Assembly: GCA_015501605.1 (NCBI GenBank)
Contig: JADNRZ010000008.1
Location: 1,240,001 to 1,304,000 of the forward strand
Direction of reading: 5' to 3'
DNA length: 64,000 nt
Source of the DNA: Panaeolus papilionaceus
Taxonomy: Eukaryota > Basidiomycota > Agaricomycetes > Agaricales
Part shown: positions 1-12,168 of the stretch, piece after piece
Layout: each line of letters begins with the position of its first letter
Position numbering within the stretch: position 1 is the stretch's first letter
Made by a program: the position numbers and the translations under genes
The notes under the pieces: generated by a model
Database searches by the model: none
Told to the model about the DNA's origin: nothing
The model's input: the letters and a program-made list of their open reading frames with translations, nothing else

Positions 1-264
1 ACCGACGGACTGCATTTCTTTTTGGTTTCATTTTTCTTCTTCTTCGCTCTTTGTTCTCTACAACGAAGACGTTGCTCCTCAGGCAGAATTCAGTTTCCAG
101 CTCTGACACACGACCTTACCCACTGGCTTGACTCGACCTGCGACGCCACTCTTTTCGTCCAGGTACATTTCAGTAATTATTCTATCTACCACTCACACTT
201 GTAACTGAAAGGTATGCACGTCGTCATCCAGTCAAACCCGTCACCTAACTAACCCCTATACAGC

Positions 265-1750
265 ATGTCCTCATCCCCCTCATCGTCCTCTTCAACATCA
301 CCCCCCTCAACCACCTCATCAACCGTCTCTTCCAGCCCCACACCCTACGATGCCACCCCCAAAAACGACAAACGCATCCTCACCGTCGTCGTTATCCTCG
401 GCATTGCAGCCTTCTTCCTTGTCCTCTACATTATCCACATCACCATCAAGCTCAAACGCCGGCAGCGTGCTGAGGGCACCGAAGGACCCTTTGCAGGGAC
501 AGTGCTGGCTGGTGAACATTTGGCGGCTAAGATTACGCCCTTTGGGGAGGGTGTAGCGGGGAGCAGAGGGCCTAGATATAGTGAGTACTCTTCAAGGAAT
601 TTGAATTTGGTTGGGACGGTGCTGATTGATTTTTTGTGTCTTGTGCTTCTCTTCTGTTTCTGATTGTCAATCGCCGTCAATCATCTATTTATCTACCCGT
701 CGCCTCCGCATTCACCATCATCTTCTATCAACTTTGTCTTCCATCAATGTCACCCATCCGCCCTTCAATCACAAAGACCACACGCCCGGCTCAGACATGC
801 GTATCGCCCTCCGGCGTCCAGACGGCGCATGGCATTTCGCAGACTCGAGGACGCCATTCACACCAGTGGGCGTGAGCGAGATTGACGTCTTACCGAGCCC
901 GACGGTGTCGACGAGCAGTTTAGGGAGCTTCAACAGCATTACTGGGAGTAGACATTCGGAGCCGCGGAGGATGGGGAGCGGGGATGTTGATGAAGAGGGG
1001 AGGAGAACAACGGGAGGAGGGAGCGGAGGGGAGAGAAGACACTTTTTGCCTATCCCGAAAGTCCAGGTTCCGGGTCCTGCGAGTCCTGCGTCTTCATCAT
1101 CGAGTTATTCGAACCCTTTCTCTCCTGCTTCCCCGATGTCGCCGTATGTGCATGGCGGTAATACGCGTTCGAGTCCGTCATCGCCGTTGGCGGGGAACGT
1201 AACCAATCCGTTTGAAGCTCCGTCTTCAGCTGCAGAGGTGCCTGCGCCTGCGTATTCTTATTCCTCTTCTTCGTACCCTGCGACTTCCTCTTCCTCACCT
1301 TTTGCGAAATCGACGACACCGAGTCCTCTTGTACCCTCTAATGACGACTACAAATCCAAACAGCGAGGTAAATCAAAGTTGGGAGTCGTCACCACTTTCC
1401 CCGCCCCTGAGGAGAGCGAACCCGAAGTGCGATCCCGGGTGTCGTTGAGTGATCCATTTGATTCGCCATCTCAGTCATATTCGCCCTATCCTTCTCATGC
1501 ACATCCCCGCACATCGCATTACTCTCCTAATCCCCTTCATACGACCCACTCTCCTCATCATCACTCTTCACATTCTCACTCCCCCCACACACCCAACTCC
1601 GCCCGCTCGCGCTCACGCGACCCACTTACGCCGCTCTCCCCAAAAGAAGCAGAGGCGAGGATCGAGCGGGGGCTGTATAGAGGCCGAGACCCGGAGTTGG
1701 GCTTTCATGTTGCTGCGTTGGTGCCGCCTGCGTATTCTAGGGATGCTTAA
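265..1750 (+). CDS. single-pass membrane protein with Ser/Pro-rich tails
   Basis: Two exons, 265-580 and 795-1750, joined in phase (one base plus two) give 423 residues. The first 35 residues are almost only Ser, Thr and Pro. One hydrophobic helix follows at about residues 38-60, then a basic stop-transfer stretch (KLKRRQR), so the N-terminus is probably outside and the long tail cytosolic. The tail is low complexity with many Ser-Pro and Pro-rich patches and a His/Ser-rich stretch near residue 350. There is no cleavable signal peptide and no enzyme domain. The topology recalls fungal Mid2-type wall-stress sensors, but I see no sequence motif proving that. A 5'UTR intron is likely at 212-263, ending one base before the ATG. 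Intron 1 starts GTGAGT at 581. Function unknown. Confidence 0.75.
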
Positions 1751-2929
1751 GCCTAAGGACGCAGAGGCGGGGTTATATTATTTTTTATTCTTATCGGAGA
1801 TATTTTCCACCGTAGATATTTACATACTTACTGGGTAGTTATGCTGCCTGGTTCTGGTTCTGGTTTTGGCTGCGACGTTCATACTATTCCTACTTTCCCT
1901 TCCTTGCTTGCTTGATTGCGTATTTTTTATTGTGACTGATTTATTGGTTTTTATGGTTATTAGCATTAGTTTCCGTTTTTTACTCATTCATCCATTCAGC
2001 TTTCTTTTCATCATTTCAAGAAACCATTCCCCTTTCTTCAAGTTCAAGTTCAGTTCATCACTTCATATTGTCTGTTGCTGTTTTGTTCATCGCACCCCAT
2101 TACATCTTTAGTTTTAGTCTTCATTCACGAACACTGTATTTACTTCCTTACACTCTCAGTTTCTAGCTCTCGTCTGGGTGTTGCTTACTTAGGTCTACCC
2201 CTGTCTCCTGTCCTGTTGAATCGAATCATCACACTCTGAAGCTCATTTCACTTCTTTTTGCTGTTGGGTTGGTTTCCGTAAGGGCTTTCATTTCGCGAGT
2301 GCCTATCTCAAGTATTTGCACCCTCATATTGCTAAGCTTATCGGAGCCGATGACTACTTAATTAATATCTGAGTTGAGACGCTGGGGTATTTATAGCTGA
2401 CGGCGTCGGGATATTCATATTAGACTGAGAATTCAGAAGATGACTTATAAGTACTGATTTATCTTTGAACTGGTAAGCGCCGAGCTCAAGTTGAAGTCAA
2501 AAACTCCTTCTGACGCCGATCGTCTCCCTACTCTTGACCAACTCCAAGTCACTCCAGAGCCTAACCTTGGTATGCTCTCATAGGGCTGTAGTGGTGTGAA
2601 ACTTCTATAATCGCGAAAGACTTCAAATTCAAAGGGCCGACGTCAGAACGAGAAAATCCGTAATTACGATCCCTCGTGCGGCCATAGATACGAAGCCGCA
2701 GACAATGTAAACTCATGTGAATCACTTAAATGCTTATCTTTGTCAGTGTCGTGAGAGAGGGGAACTTCAAACTGTGAATGGAATTCTGCGACTAAGTTGT
2801 TGGTATAATTTCTGCTCTCCATGTACTTACCGTCGAAACCGGGTCGTTTATATTAATAACACGGTTGAATATACATATTGTACATACTATTACATTGACT
2901 AATACATCGACTATTTAATTGGCCACCTC
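1751..2929. other. intergenic, convergent 3' ends
   Basis: AT-rich and pyrimidine-rich sequence between the 3' ends of two convergent genes. No ORF with recognisable content, no inverted repeat and no RNA gene seen. Confidence 0.6.
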
Positions 2930-4195
2930 TCAAAATGCCATCCTCGGACCCTTCATGGTGCGTTGTGTTGAAGACTCCGCCATCGACACATCAGTATCCG
3001 GACCCACACATCCATTCGAAGACCTACTCCTAACATACCAAAGCGCCGTCATCGCACCCACAAATGTCACCTGCATCGAACACCACACAATATTCAGCCT
3101 AACAGGTCCCTGCAGGTTCACTCGACAAGCTGCCTTGACTAAAGGCAGCGCGATATCGTCTGGGCAGATTGATCGCCATAGAGTGGGAGTTTTGAACGTG
3201 TACAAGGTGGTTGTGGAGCTGAGTAACCATAGTGCGGTGAGGAGGAGGAGGAGGAGGAAGAAGAGGTACGTCGTGGTGGAGCGATGTTTTACAGTGGTGG
3301 GTGTGGCTTGCAGTGTCCCGAGATATAGGTTGACGATGAGAAAGAGGGATGTGAGCACGGAAACGGCGATAGTGGGTACAACGAATAGGTACAAGGATGG
3401 GCTGGAGATGTGGTGGATTGCGGTGACGAGCGGTGGGATTGAGAGTCCTAGGGATGTGTATGCTAGTGGAAGGAGGAATCGAAGAGCGGCAGTGGAGGGG
3501 TTTATACTGACATGATCATGCGAACTCGAAGCAGCATCACGACGGGTACTATTGTTGATAACGGTTCCCGTGTCAGTCTGGGTGATATCGAGACGGATGA
3601 TAACCCTCGCAATACCACCCAACATTATAACCTCGAGTAAAGCAAGGATACAGGACATCAAAAGCGTCACGTGGGGAGTTGTATCACGATAGCATATGAA
3701 TTTGAAACCCCCTTCCGAAGATGTATTCGGAACAGCATTAATATGAATATTGGGCCCAAGGTCGGGTGCGGTACAGAGAGAAGGGAACTGTGGGGAATCG
3801 TTCCATGTCTGCACTGTGATGAGTGCGCTCTGGATGATGGAGACTGCCCAGAGGGCTTGGAGGAGAACGACGTAGACGAGAATGATGGTCTTTGAAGGCA
3901 TTCGGCGAGGTGTTGTCTGGCTGCACCCGATGACGGTGGCGGCGATGTATAAGGGAACACTCATGCTGAAAGCGATGATAGCTGCAGTTGATTGTGCATG
4001 GGAGAAGGTGATATGGTTCAGGGCGAATACGAAGAGGGGTATTGAAATTGCGAATGAATTGAGAGTGGGAGTGGTCAGTGCAGATATCGCGATCGGCTTT
4101 GAGACGACGCTGGAAGGCATGGCTGCCCCCAGTGGTGAAGATACGAGGGTACGCACAGAGTTTCTATCGATGTCGAGGTCATTTTGGATAATCAT
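2930..4195 (-). CDS. eight-TM internally duplicated membrane protein, copy 1
   Basis: A single open frame of 421 residues starts at ATG 4195. The same MII(Q/Y/L)-type start occurs in the paralogs, which supports this start. Eight hydrophobic helices form two halves of four. Half 1 has SIP at 51-53, QALW at 113-116, a luminal loop with Cys141 and Cys168, and a last helix at about 174-200. Half 2 repeats this with SIPP at 252-255, TALW at 320-323, Cys344 and Cys357, and a last helix at about 365-388. The N-terminal 45 residues and the C-terminal tail, ending KGPRMAF, are hydrophilic. I do not recognise a named family. Pseudo-twofold symmetry suggests a transporter, channel or receptor-like fold; that is inference. 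It is the first of a minus-strand array of paralogs. Confidence 0.8.
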   Translation of the reverse strand: MIIQNDLDIDRNSVRTLVSSPLGAAMPSSVVSKPIAISALTTPTLNSFAISIPLFVFALNHITFSHAQSTAAIIAFSMSVPLYIAATVIGCSQTTPRRMPSKTIILVYVVLLQALWAVSIIQSALITVQTWNDSPQFPSLCTAPDLGPNIHINAVPNTSSEGGFKFICYRDTTPHVTLLMSCILALLEVIMLGGIARVIIRLDITQTDTGTVINNSTRRDAASSSHDHVSINPSTAALRFLLPLAYTSLGLSIPPLVTAIHHISSPSLYLFVVPTIAVSVLTSLFLIVNLYLGTLQATPTTVKHRSTTTYLFFLLLLLLTALWLLSSTTTLYTFKTPTLWRSICPDDIALPLVKAACRVNLQGPVRLNIVWCSMQVTFVGAMTALWYVRSRSSNGCVGPDTDVSMAESSTQRTMKGPRMAF

Positions 4196-6673
4196 AACTT
4201 CAGCTATCCCGCAGTTAGAATCAATACAGTCGTTAGTCTGAGATGGGTTTGTGGAACGGAGGATGCAAAGAGGGTGGGTTTGTGGCTCTATCTTTACTTT
4301 ACTACTATTATCTCCTCACTCTGTAACCAATTATGTCGTCAAGTTTCTCATCTGATTTGACCTGGCATGTTCGTGAGATGTGAAGGGTCGAAAGATTCCG
4401 AGGAAATTGGTTGCAGACCCAAGTGTTTGACAATATTCAATTGTTGGATACTATATATAGTCACAATGTGCAACGGTATCATCATGTGCAGAATTTTGTA
4501 GACAACAAATTTGCATACCGTCCTCTGGCCCTAAAATCACGAAAAAAAAAGAACATTTTGAACAATATTGTGCCTTCATATATATATTTACTTTCGGGAA
4601 ATGTAAAAATGCATGGATACAAAATATGTAAATACCCAGGAAGTCGGTTATCTCACCACTATTTACCTTCGTAGAAATACGAAGGAAGTCACTTGGAGTC
4701 TGAATTTTTTCAGACCTCATTTCTTCAGTATCAAAGGTGATACATTTAATTTCTCCGAGGGGTATCTCCTCAGGAGCAAGCACCGAGTGTAGATATTGCA
4801 GAATTTTGCATTTGGGTGGCAATTCATTGTGGCCCAACCCTGACTTCCTGTTCGGTTCATGAAGATTGAGCACAGCTCGGTAGCTAATCAGTGCTCTCTA
4901 ATAGTGTGACTTGGTAGTGTAGTGACCGAATTTTGCACATCGGAGAAACTTTGTGCAGAGGATTTGAATGTGGCTGTACTAGCAAGACCATTTGGAGATT
5001 GAATCCCACCCTTCGGTGATTAGTGGTTGTGCCTTGTGGGGCGACGCTTACATCTCAGTCTGAGCTGTAATGGATACGAAGCGCCAGGAGAAGTGGCGGC
5101 CGTATTCCCCGTAAGTTTCAAAGTTCAAACCCCATGTTGTGTTCAATAGTGCCGATGTTGTCAGTACGTAGTATATATACAACAGTATCCTAGTACCACG
5201 CAGCGTGATACACATAGGGTAGCGCACAGAGTTTTTCCAATAGGTGGGTAAATAAAGAAAGAAGGAGTGTCTAAGCACCCAATGGAGGTACGGAATCAAG
5301 GTGACGTTTGCGCCTCTCAGCTTCTCAGTATTGCTTTCACGTTGTTAGTGCCCTGAGCTTCCGAGCTCAAATCAAAATTGTTCGTTCAATGTGATCCTTT
5401 CTTTCGACGATATTCATTTGTTTACATCGCCCAATCAAGCTCTTATACCCATTCAAGTTCGAATTTGGGTATATTTTTACAAGCCCAATTTCACCTGGTG
5501 TTATGTGGTTTCAACCTCCAGCATATTTACTAAAATATTATTCAACATGTCGTTTAGAGTAGATTTTGGGTAGCGGGCCATACCGCTGGTCGGCATTATC
5601 ATTATTCTGCATTTCTCAAACATATATAGTAGGCGCCTATGATGGGCTCTATCACATAACCAAATTTAGTTTAGACGCAGTATTGGCACGCTAAACTGAC
5701 TGACTGTTGGCTTTTACAAGAGATACGACGATGAGAAATTAGGGCAACGACTGGCGCTCGAGTTGTATTACACGCACGAGTCGTGAGCTGAGTTAATTGT
5801 CTCACACTGCGGACAAAAGGCTATCGTCTAACCTGAGAAGATTCATGATCTTCTTTTGAATCTTCTTTGAGTCTCCCAGCCAAGAAGAGCCATAACAATC
5901 GCCTTTCATCCCATTGTTTAAAATCGGTATGCATGAAAAGAAATTTGGTCGGAGGATAAATTATCTTCCTGATTGGAAGATTGTCAAGAAGATAATTAAT
6001 CTTCTGGGGCTAGACGATAGCCTTTTGCCCACAGTGTCAGCTCATAAGTATGGTATCAAGTCCTGGGAGGGTTCTTAGTCAAATCTCTCGATGCACCTCT
6101 GTGTTTCTTTTATTCACTTTTATCACAGTTGGGAGGCATAAATCTCTTAGGCAGAGTACTATCCAGTTGTTACAAATAATTTATTTAATCACTTACATTC
6201 GCATACACTGCTTGACATGTAACTATAGCCTACAAACAATATAGAATAATATTTATTAAGCCCTAGGGCTCCAAGGTCTATAAAGTACTGATTTTTATTA
6301 ATATGAACAGATAGATACCTCATGTTGAGGGCACCCTGCAAGCCTTGTCGCTGCGGCTTCAAGTTACCGGAGCAAGGGTCGAACAAACTTAAAACTGCAT
6401 GCTTGAGAAACATCTGTAATTACGACCCGTGCGTGGTGGTTCTTACTACTGAGTAATATAATTCGGATGCTGATCGTTGCCATTCATGATAGGAGCGTTG
6501 CGAATGGAAATCCTATGAACGGTTGTCTTCCAGTTCAGTTTAAGTGAAATTTTTTTTAAATTTCCGCTGACTACCCAGCTAAAAAATGAGACAGTTGATG
6601 TTATCACGGTTGAATATATACTGTACAAAATACGTCATGCATCGTACAATGACCCTCGCTATAGTTCCAACTC
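4196..6673. other. intergenic, contains a MITE-like element
   Basis: AT-rich spacer between two copies of the 8-TM family. Apart from the inverted-repeat element at 5785-6047, no coding content or RNA gene is recognisable. Confidence 0.55.
5785..6047. mobile_element. MITE-like element with long terminal inverted repeats
   Basis: The left arm from 5805 (CACTGCGGACAAAAGGCTAT and on through CGTCTA and a GAAGATT block) matches, inverted, the right arm ending at 6036 for more than 40 bases with few mismatches. An outer TGAGCTGA block continues the match, with an extra 13-base stretch on the left side only. TCA flanks both ends at 5802-5804 and 6037-6039 and may be a target-site duplication. There is no internal ORF, so this looks non-autonomous. 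The arms could fold into one long hairpin. Confidence 0.75.
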
Positions 6674-7855
6674 TCAAAAGGCCATTCTGGGACCCTTCGC
6701 AATGGCGCGTTGTTGCGACGGGATTGAAGACTCGGGCGGGTTTGATGCATTGGAATCAGTGTATTGGTTTATCACATAATATAGCAGAACCATCGACACC
6801 AAAATCAGCATCTGGAGCGACGTCCACACAACATGGAGCTTGAGTGGTTCTTGAAGGTTCGTCCGACAAGCCGACTTGACCAAGGGCAGGGCGATATCAT
6901 CAGGGCATATCGTCCGCAACAGATCTGGGGTTTTAAGCGTACAGAACCCCATCCCAGTACAGGCTAGCCATCCTGCGCTGAGGAGAAGGAGAAGGATGGG
7001 CATCTCGATGGATCGACCTTTGGCAGTGGATGACTTAGGGTGTACCCTCCCGAGATACAAGTTGATGGTGAGGAAGAGAGATGTAAGGACCGAAGCAACG
7101 ATAGCTGGAACGACGACTAGCGTCAGGGATGGGTTAGATATGTGGTGGAAAGCAGTAACGAGTGGTGGGATTGAGAATCCAAGGGAGGCGTATGTCAAGG
7201 GACCTAGAAATCGGCCAGCGACGGTGAAGGGTTTGGAAGGATGCGAAGAAGGATGATGCAAAACGTCCGTGTTAATCTGAGTGATATCCAGCTTGATGAT
7301 GATTTTGATAATGACACCCAATGTAAAAACCTCGATGAGGGCTAGAATGCCCGACATAAAAGCGTAACTTGCGGTGTTGAGTCGCGATAGCAGATGAAGT
7401 TCCAAGCCGGGGGATCAGGGCCAGCATTTGGATTTGGCGCGATGCAGTTCGTTGGGAATTGGGGAGAATGGCTCCATGTCTGTAATGATACAAGTCGACT
7501 CTCTATTGCTGAATATAGCCACAGGGCTTGGAGCAGCACGATGTATATGATGATAATGGATTTTGAGGCTATTCGGTGGCGTCTTGTCTGGCTGAACAGG
7601 ATAACCGCGACGACGACGATGTAGAAGGGAAGACCTACACCGAAAGCAACTATGCCAGGAATTCCTTGCGCACGGGGAAAGGTGAGATGGTTCAGCCCAA
7701 ATGCGAATAATGGTATTGAAACTGCAAACGAAATTAAAGTGGAAGTCGTTAGTGCAGATAATGTCGCAGGTGTCGACACGGCGCTGGTCGAAGTCGGATC
7801 GTCTGTCCGTGAAGGTATGCACAGACTCCCCATCAGCATCATTTTGAATAATCTT
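6674..7855 (-). pseudogene. eight-TM membrane protein, copy 2, multiply broken
   Basis: This region aligns along its whole length with copy 1 at protein level, including the SIP, QALW, SIPP and C-terminal KGPRMAF blocks, but no single frame spans it. Three lesions are visible. The position of the paralog start codon reads AAG (7853-7855) instead of ATG. A frameshift near 7800 separates the N-terminal frame (residues like IIQNDADGESVHT) from the rest. A one-base loss near 7357-7361, in a run of A on the plus strand, puts the second half (6674-7405) in another frame. Either a decayed gene or, less likely given three lesions, assembly errors. A shorter protein from an internal start is possible but would lack half the helices. 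Confidence 0.8.
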
Positions 7856-9060
7856 GACTGACCAGCAATCGTGGGTGGAAACAGCGGACTGTTAGATAGG
7901 TTGTGGAAGGCCTGATGAGGGGAAGTGCGCAAGAATAGTGATACTTAAACCATGTTACTATCTACACAGATTAAATTAAAAGAAATATGATCTATTGCCC
8001 ATTAGAGACCATGGGCATTCGTTACCACCACCTACTCGGTTGACAAGTCGTGTCGACAGATCGATATCCCTTGACCCTGCTTCCTTGTGAAAGGTCGTAA
8101 AGGGTCAAAAGATCTCTCGAGCATTGATTGCAATGGTCTCGTCTGATAAGTACTACGATTATCTTATCTCGGCGTTGTGGTTACTTCTGTTCGGCGCCAA
8201 AAAAGACCAAGGGCTTGGTGGTTGCTCTAATCGGCAACATTCAATTTATTTGAGTTAATTGATCAGAGATTCTCTGGAGGGTTTTATACGAGTATTAATA
8301 CAGACAAATTCGAGTTTGAAATTTTGGAGGTCAGATATACACGATAATCCCTCCTCCGTTTGGCGTCGAATCCTCGTTCGAGGTTCAACGATCATCTTCT
8401 TCAGAACTCTGGCGCCTCATGCAGCAGGATCAATATTCGAAATCACAGCTCGGTTCTTTATCTTCCTGTTCTCCAAATGAGACCTCTCCCGATATCCAAA
8501 TCGGCCCACCTAAAACGAGGACCTCAGCGGATGTTGCAGCCGTCAAGACGGGAAGGTAGACATCTGCCCGGGTATAGCAGACATTACCTATCATTATCGA
8601 CATAAAAATTTCTGAGCGTCATTGCCGTCCCAATTGAAGACCTGGGGCTTGCAGAGTGCATCAGCAGACGCCTCTCTATATATGACATGCCATCGAGTCC
8701 TTGACCCCGCCTTTTCGTGAGAGACGAAAGATAATGATGGTGTCGGATGTTGACATCCCTGCACATTGGCGGCTCTTTACTGTGATTCAACAGCTTTACT
8801 GATAGATAAGGCAAATGCCGTCTCATGTGAGCTTCAACCAGGATTGGAACATGATGCTCAAGGTCCTGAGCGCTCTCTTTATACCTGAGTCTTGCAATCC
8901 GAAGACTTGCATCCTTAATCCTCTCCGAGAACATGTCGCACAGTTTTTGTCAGATTGCCGGACGTGCGCGTAAAATTTGTGTATATCACCCTACGTTCTC
9001 CCATCATAAACTTCGATCTCAAATACCATAACCCTCAAGACCTTCATAAATCACACCCTA
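7856..9060. other. intergenic
   Basis: No supported gene. Short open frames at 8259-8480 (plus) and 8584-8934 (minus) have no recognisable domain and no splice-supported continuation. Confidence 0.5.
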
Positions 9061-9258
9061 TTAAATCACTGGGATAGGCTTACAGCAAGCGCTCCAGCAC
9101 CCAGGTCCACCAAGGTTTGTCCAGCCTTCCTGGCAGTTATTTGGGGGAGCTGATAGGCAGACTCCTCCACACCCACCGGCCTGTGGGTTGGGGTTGGGAA
9201 TGGCGTGGACGGTAAGAATAAGGGAAGCGAGAGCGGCGAACGTAGCGATTAATTTCAT
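9061..9258 (-). CDS. small secreted cysteine-rich protein 1
   Basis: 65 residues from ATG 9258. Residues 1-19 are a clear signal peptide (basic start, hydrophobic core, cleavage after VHA). Then comes a short pro-segment of X-Pro dipeptides (IP-NP-NP) followed by Gln, and a core with six Cys spaced C-x3-C-x7-C-x11-C-x3-CC. The same plan recurs in eight other genes in this window, so it is a lineage-specific family; it is not the hydrophobin pattern. An extracellular role (antimicrobial, effector-like or wall-associated) is plausible but unproven. Confidence 0.75.
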   Translation of the reverse strand: MKLIATFAALASLILTVHAIPNPNPQAGGCGGVCLSAPPNNCQEGWTNLGGPGCWSACCKPIPVI

Positions 9259-9802
9259 TATTGATGATTGTTTTTTAACTTGAAAGGGCTTGTTTTGATA
9301 GGCTGCTACGAACGTTATTTAACGTCTAACAACTGGTTAAAAAGTTGGGACATCAACGTACATGCTTAAAGTGAGGGCAGTTTGTGATTTGAACATCACG
9401 AACACCTCCTATCTTTTATACATGTGCATGACTCCGACCATCCCCGTTCAATGTATACAATACCCCTCGATTCATCCGAAATTTAAATTCTATTTGACGA
9501 GCTTCGAATGACCGGTCCATGATTAACTGCGATTCCGTTGACACAAGACTGATTTACATTGGCTTCCCATTGACCATGACTCATCCCACTGCCATATTGT
9601 AGGGCATGAATGACCGCCGTACCCCGTACCAGCTCTTGGTGTCTTCGAAACTGTGGCAAAAAGTGACTATTTGGATGAATATCGGGTTTCAACTATTGTG
9701 TCCCATCCATCGCATATAATACATACGCATCTCATCGCTTTGGGACCGTCAGGCGCATTGAGGTCTCACCCCTCTCCCAAGCCGCCTAAAATCTCCATAA
9801 AC
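9259..9802. other. intergenic between two cysteine-rich peptide genes
   Basis: Upstream region of the gene at 9258 and downstream region of the gene at 9803-10018. No further gene seen. Confidence 0.5.
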
Positions 9803-10018
9803 CTAGAGGGGAGTCTTCGAAATAGGCTCGCAGCAGGCGCTCCAACACCATGGAAAACCCTTGTTCTGATATCCCAGTGGACAAGTTTGTGGCCGCTCTT
9901 CTTGGATGATGCACGATCCCCCACAACCACCTCCTTGAGGTGCGGGATGGGGTATAGCCATCGTAGAACCTAAGATGGCGAGGAAAGTGATGAGGGCAGA
10001 TGTAGCGATCAGACGCAT
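9803..10018 (-). CDS. small secreted cysteine-rich protein 2
   Basis: 71 residues from ATG 10018. Signal peptide at 1-21 ends TMA. The mature part begins IP-HP-AP then Gln, again an X-Pro dipeptide register. Six Cys are spaced C-x3-C-x9-C-x11-C-x3-CC, closest to the neighbour at 9061-9258, with which it shares the CWSACC ending; probably a local tandem duplicate. A TTATAAAG box lies about 140 bases upstream (near 10152). Function unknown. Confidence 0.75.
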   Translation of the reverse strand: MRLIATSALITFLAILGSTMAIPHPAPQGGGCGGSCIIQEERPQTCPLGYQNKGFPWCWSACCEPISKTPL

Positions 10019-10730
10019 ATTGGCGTTATTTAGGCAATAATAGCCTGTGATTTACAGGTCAGTAAATTAACATGCCGGAAGTAAATTGAAGCGACTGACA
10101 GCAATAAAAGACTGGTACACGATTTTGACCCATTGGACTCTCGAGCCCAGCCTTATAAAGCCAGGAAAGGACAGGAAACCTCCTTCATAGGTCTCGTGTC
10201 AGTTAGACATTTGACGGGTTTATCCCTCGTTCATCCGAATTGAATAGATGGGGAAAGGGGGTAGCGAGCAGGCGACCTTGGGGTGGGTCAGCGATGCGAC
10301 TGACACGACTCACGAGGTCGGTGGTTTGGTCTTGGCTTTCGTTGGTGAACATCCTTTCATTTTGCTATGATCCTAATATTGCCTTTCACCTAATGAGTCT
10401 GGGTAACTGCCAGAAGTGACATTACGATGACCGCAAGACGTGATATGATAAATGTACACGTAGTTAAAGTTAGTGATAGGTGACCGCATCACTCGTCCCT
10501 GATCTTCAGATAATAAGCGCTTGGACATTAAAATCGATACGCACACATGCCTATCCAGACGCAAAGTTGTAAGAAAATCCTCGATGAATGTGTATTGTAA
10601 GATAGCGAAAGCAAAACTAGTCTACAAAATAAATTAAGTAAGCGAATAAAGAAAACAATCAACACCGTGTTATAGCATGAGTGTCATTAGATAGTTTTAG
10701 AGCGGTGAAGGCCAATCTGGCGGTGTGATA
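10019..10730. other. intergenic
   Basis: Promoter side of the cysteine-rich gene at 10018 (TATA-like element near 10152) and 3' side of the HtrL-like gene. No other gene seen. Confidence 0.5.
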
Positions 10731-12168
10731 TCAGAACTCAAGGGTATCCGGCACCTTAAGACTCTGCGCAGCCCCATTCCACCCGTCCCCAAACACCTTT
10801 CTCAGCGCTCCCTTCATGTCCAGTATTCTCGTCTCCCTACATTCCCGCAAATCCTTCGACTTCCACCATCCCCACAGTCTCCATCTTGACCTCTCCTTGT
10901 TAATCCACAACTTCTTCGCTTTCTCCCTCGTATCTTGGTCCGCAAACATGAATTGGTAATAGAACCATTCGGAATTACATTGACCTAGGTACCCAGTGTG
11001 TTCGGGATCGCTGGGATTTGGTATGGGGTTCAAGTTAGGGCTGGGGTTGTTGATATTAAGCTCTTTGAATGCGGGAGCTGAGACGTCGCGTTCGTAGACT
11101 GTGATGAACCGATCTGGGAAGAGAAGGAAGAGGGCGTTGATGACGGTTTGATCCTTTCCTACGAAGAGCTCAAAGGAAAGGTAGTATTTATGGTAGGCGT
11201 AGAATGTGCGGGCGAACCAATCGATAGCTCGAGGTGAACCGCCGAAGAACGAGCCTAAAACATGGACAGGTGACATTCAGAATTTAATATAAAGGAAACG
11301 ATGAACTGGACGTGTATGCACCTTCACTGAATTCGTTATCAACCGGTCCCATTCCCTCCGACCAAAACACAAAGCTCGGATCAGGGGTACCCCACATCGG
11401 GAAGAAAATTAGGTCATCTTGCTTAAGCCCGCTCGCCCGACTACCTTCAACCCAGAGTTCCTTGACTCTCGCAGGCGAAGGCCACTGCCTATACACATGC
11501 TGATCCCTAAAGCTCCCTGCATCGTTCCAGAAAGCGTAATCATAATCCTTCCCCTTGGTTGATTTCATTACCTCCAAGGCGTGATGTAGGAAAAACGGTT
11601 TTGAATTCCATACTGCGTACAGTTCTGGCGAATGTCGGAATCGTTCGCGGTCCTTGCGGCGTATCCGCTTATAAGCCTCTTCCTTTCCCTGCATGGGAGG
11701 TGTGTCAAATGGGGAGGCGTAGCTTGTGTCGATGATGAGTGATGACGATGGGAGTGGGGCTCTGAGTTTCGCTATCCGCTCTGCCATTATTGGTGTAGTG
11801 AACATGTAGATATCTGTTGTAATTGCCCCAATAAAATTCTGGATCCAAGCATCGTATTCTGCGTCTGTGTGTTTGGATTTCTCCAGTGGGAAGAATGAGG
11901 AGACAAGGAGGATGCGCTTTTCGTTTGAAGCAGGTGCATGGTTGCCTGTGGGCTCATTGGGTGTCGATGTTGAATTTGAATGAGATACAGGTGGAGGTGG
12001 TGTAGATGGGCCTTTCGTCTCTGAAGGGTTATTCCCAAAGGTCAAGTCTTGCTTCCATGGTAGACGAACGCTGCCCTCAAGGTATGTGTTGACGAAAAGA
12101 ATGTAGAACAAGACCAACGTGCCTGAGATGGCCAGCACATACCGCAACAGTCTCGGTAGGTGCTGCAT
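10731..12168 (-). CDS. type II membrane HtrL/YibB-like, putative glycosyltransferase-like protein
   Basis: Two exons, 12168-11322 and 11254-10731, joined in phase to give 456 residues. Residues about 8-28 form one signal-anchor helix, followed by a Pro/Ser/Thr-rich stem (about 50-80) and a globular luminal domain. The domain has a DYAFWNDAGSFR motif and a WNSKPFFLHHAL segment of the kind found in HtrL/YibB-type proteins, then a C-terminal region with conserved aromatic and acidic residues (FELFVGKDQ, CNSEWFYYQF). This fits a Golgi-type luminal enzyme, possibly a glycosyltransferase; family assignment rests on motif memory and is moderate. The intron begins GTGCAT at 11321 and ends in TTTTAG. 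Confidence 0.65.

Noticed and set aside
2919..3515. 198-codon plus-strand open frame
   Set aside because: It lies antisense to the 3' half of the intact 8-TM copy 1 and has no domain; composition reflects the opposite strand.
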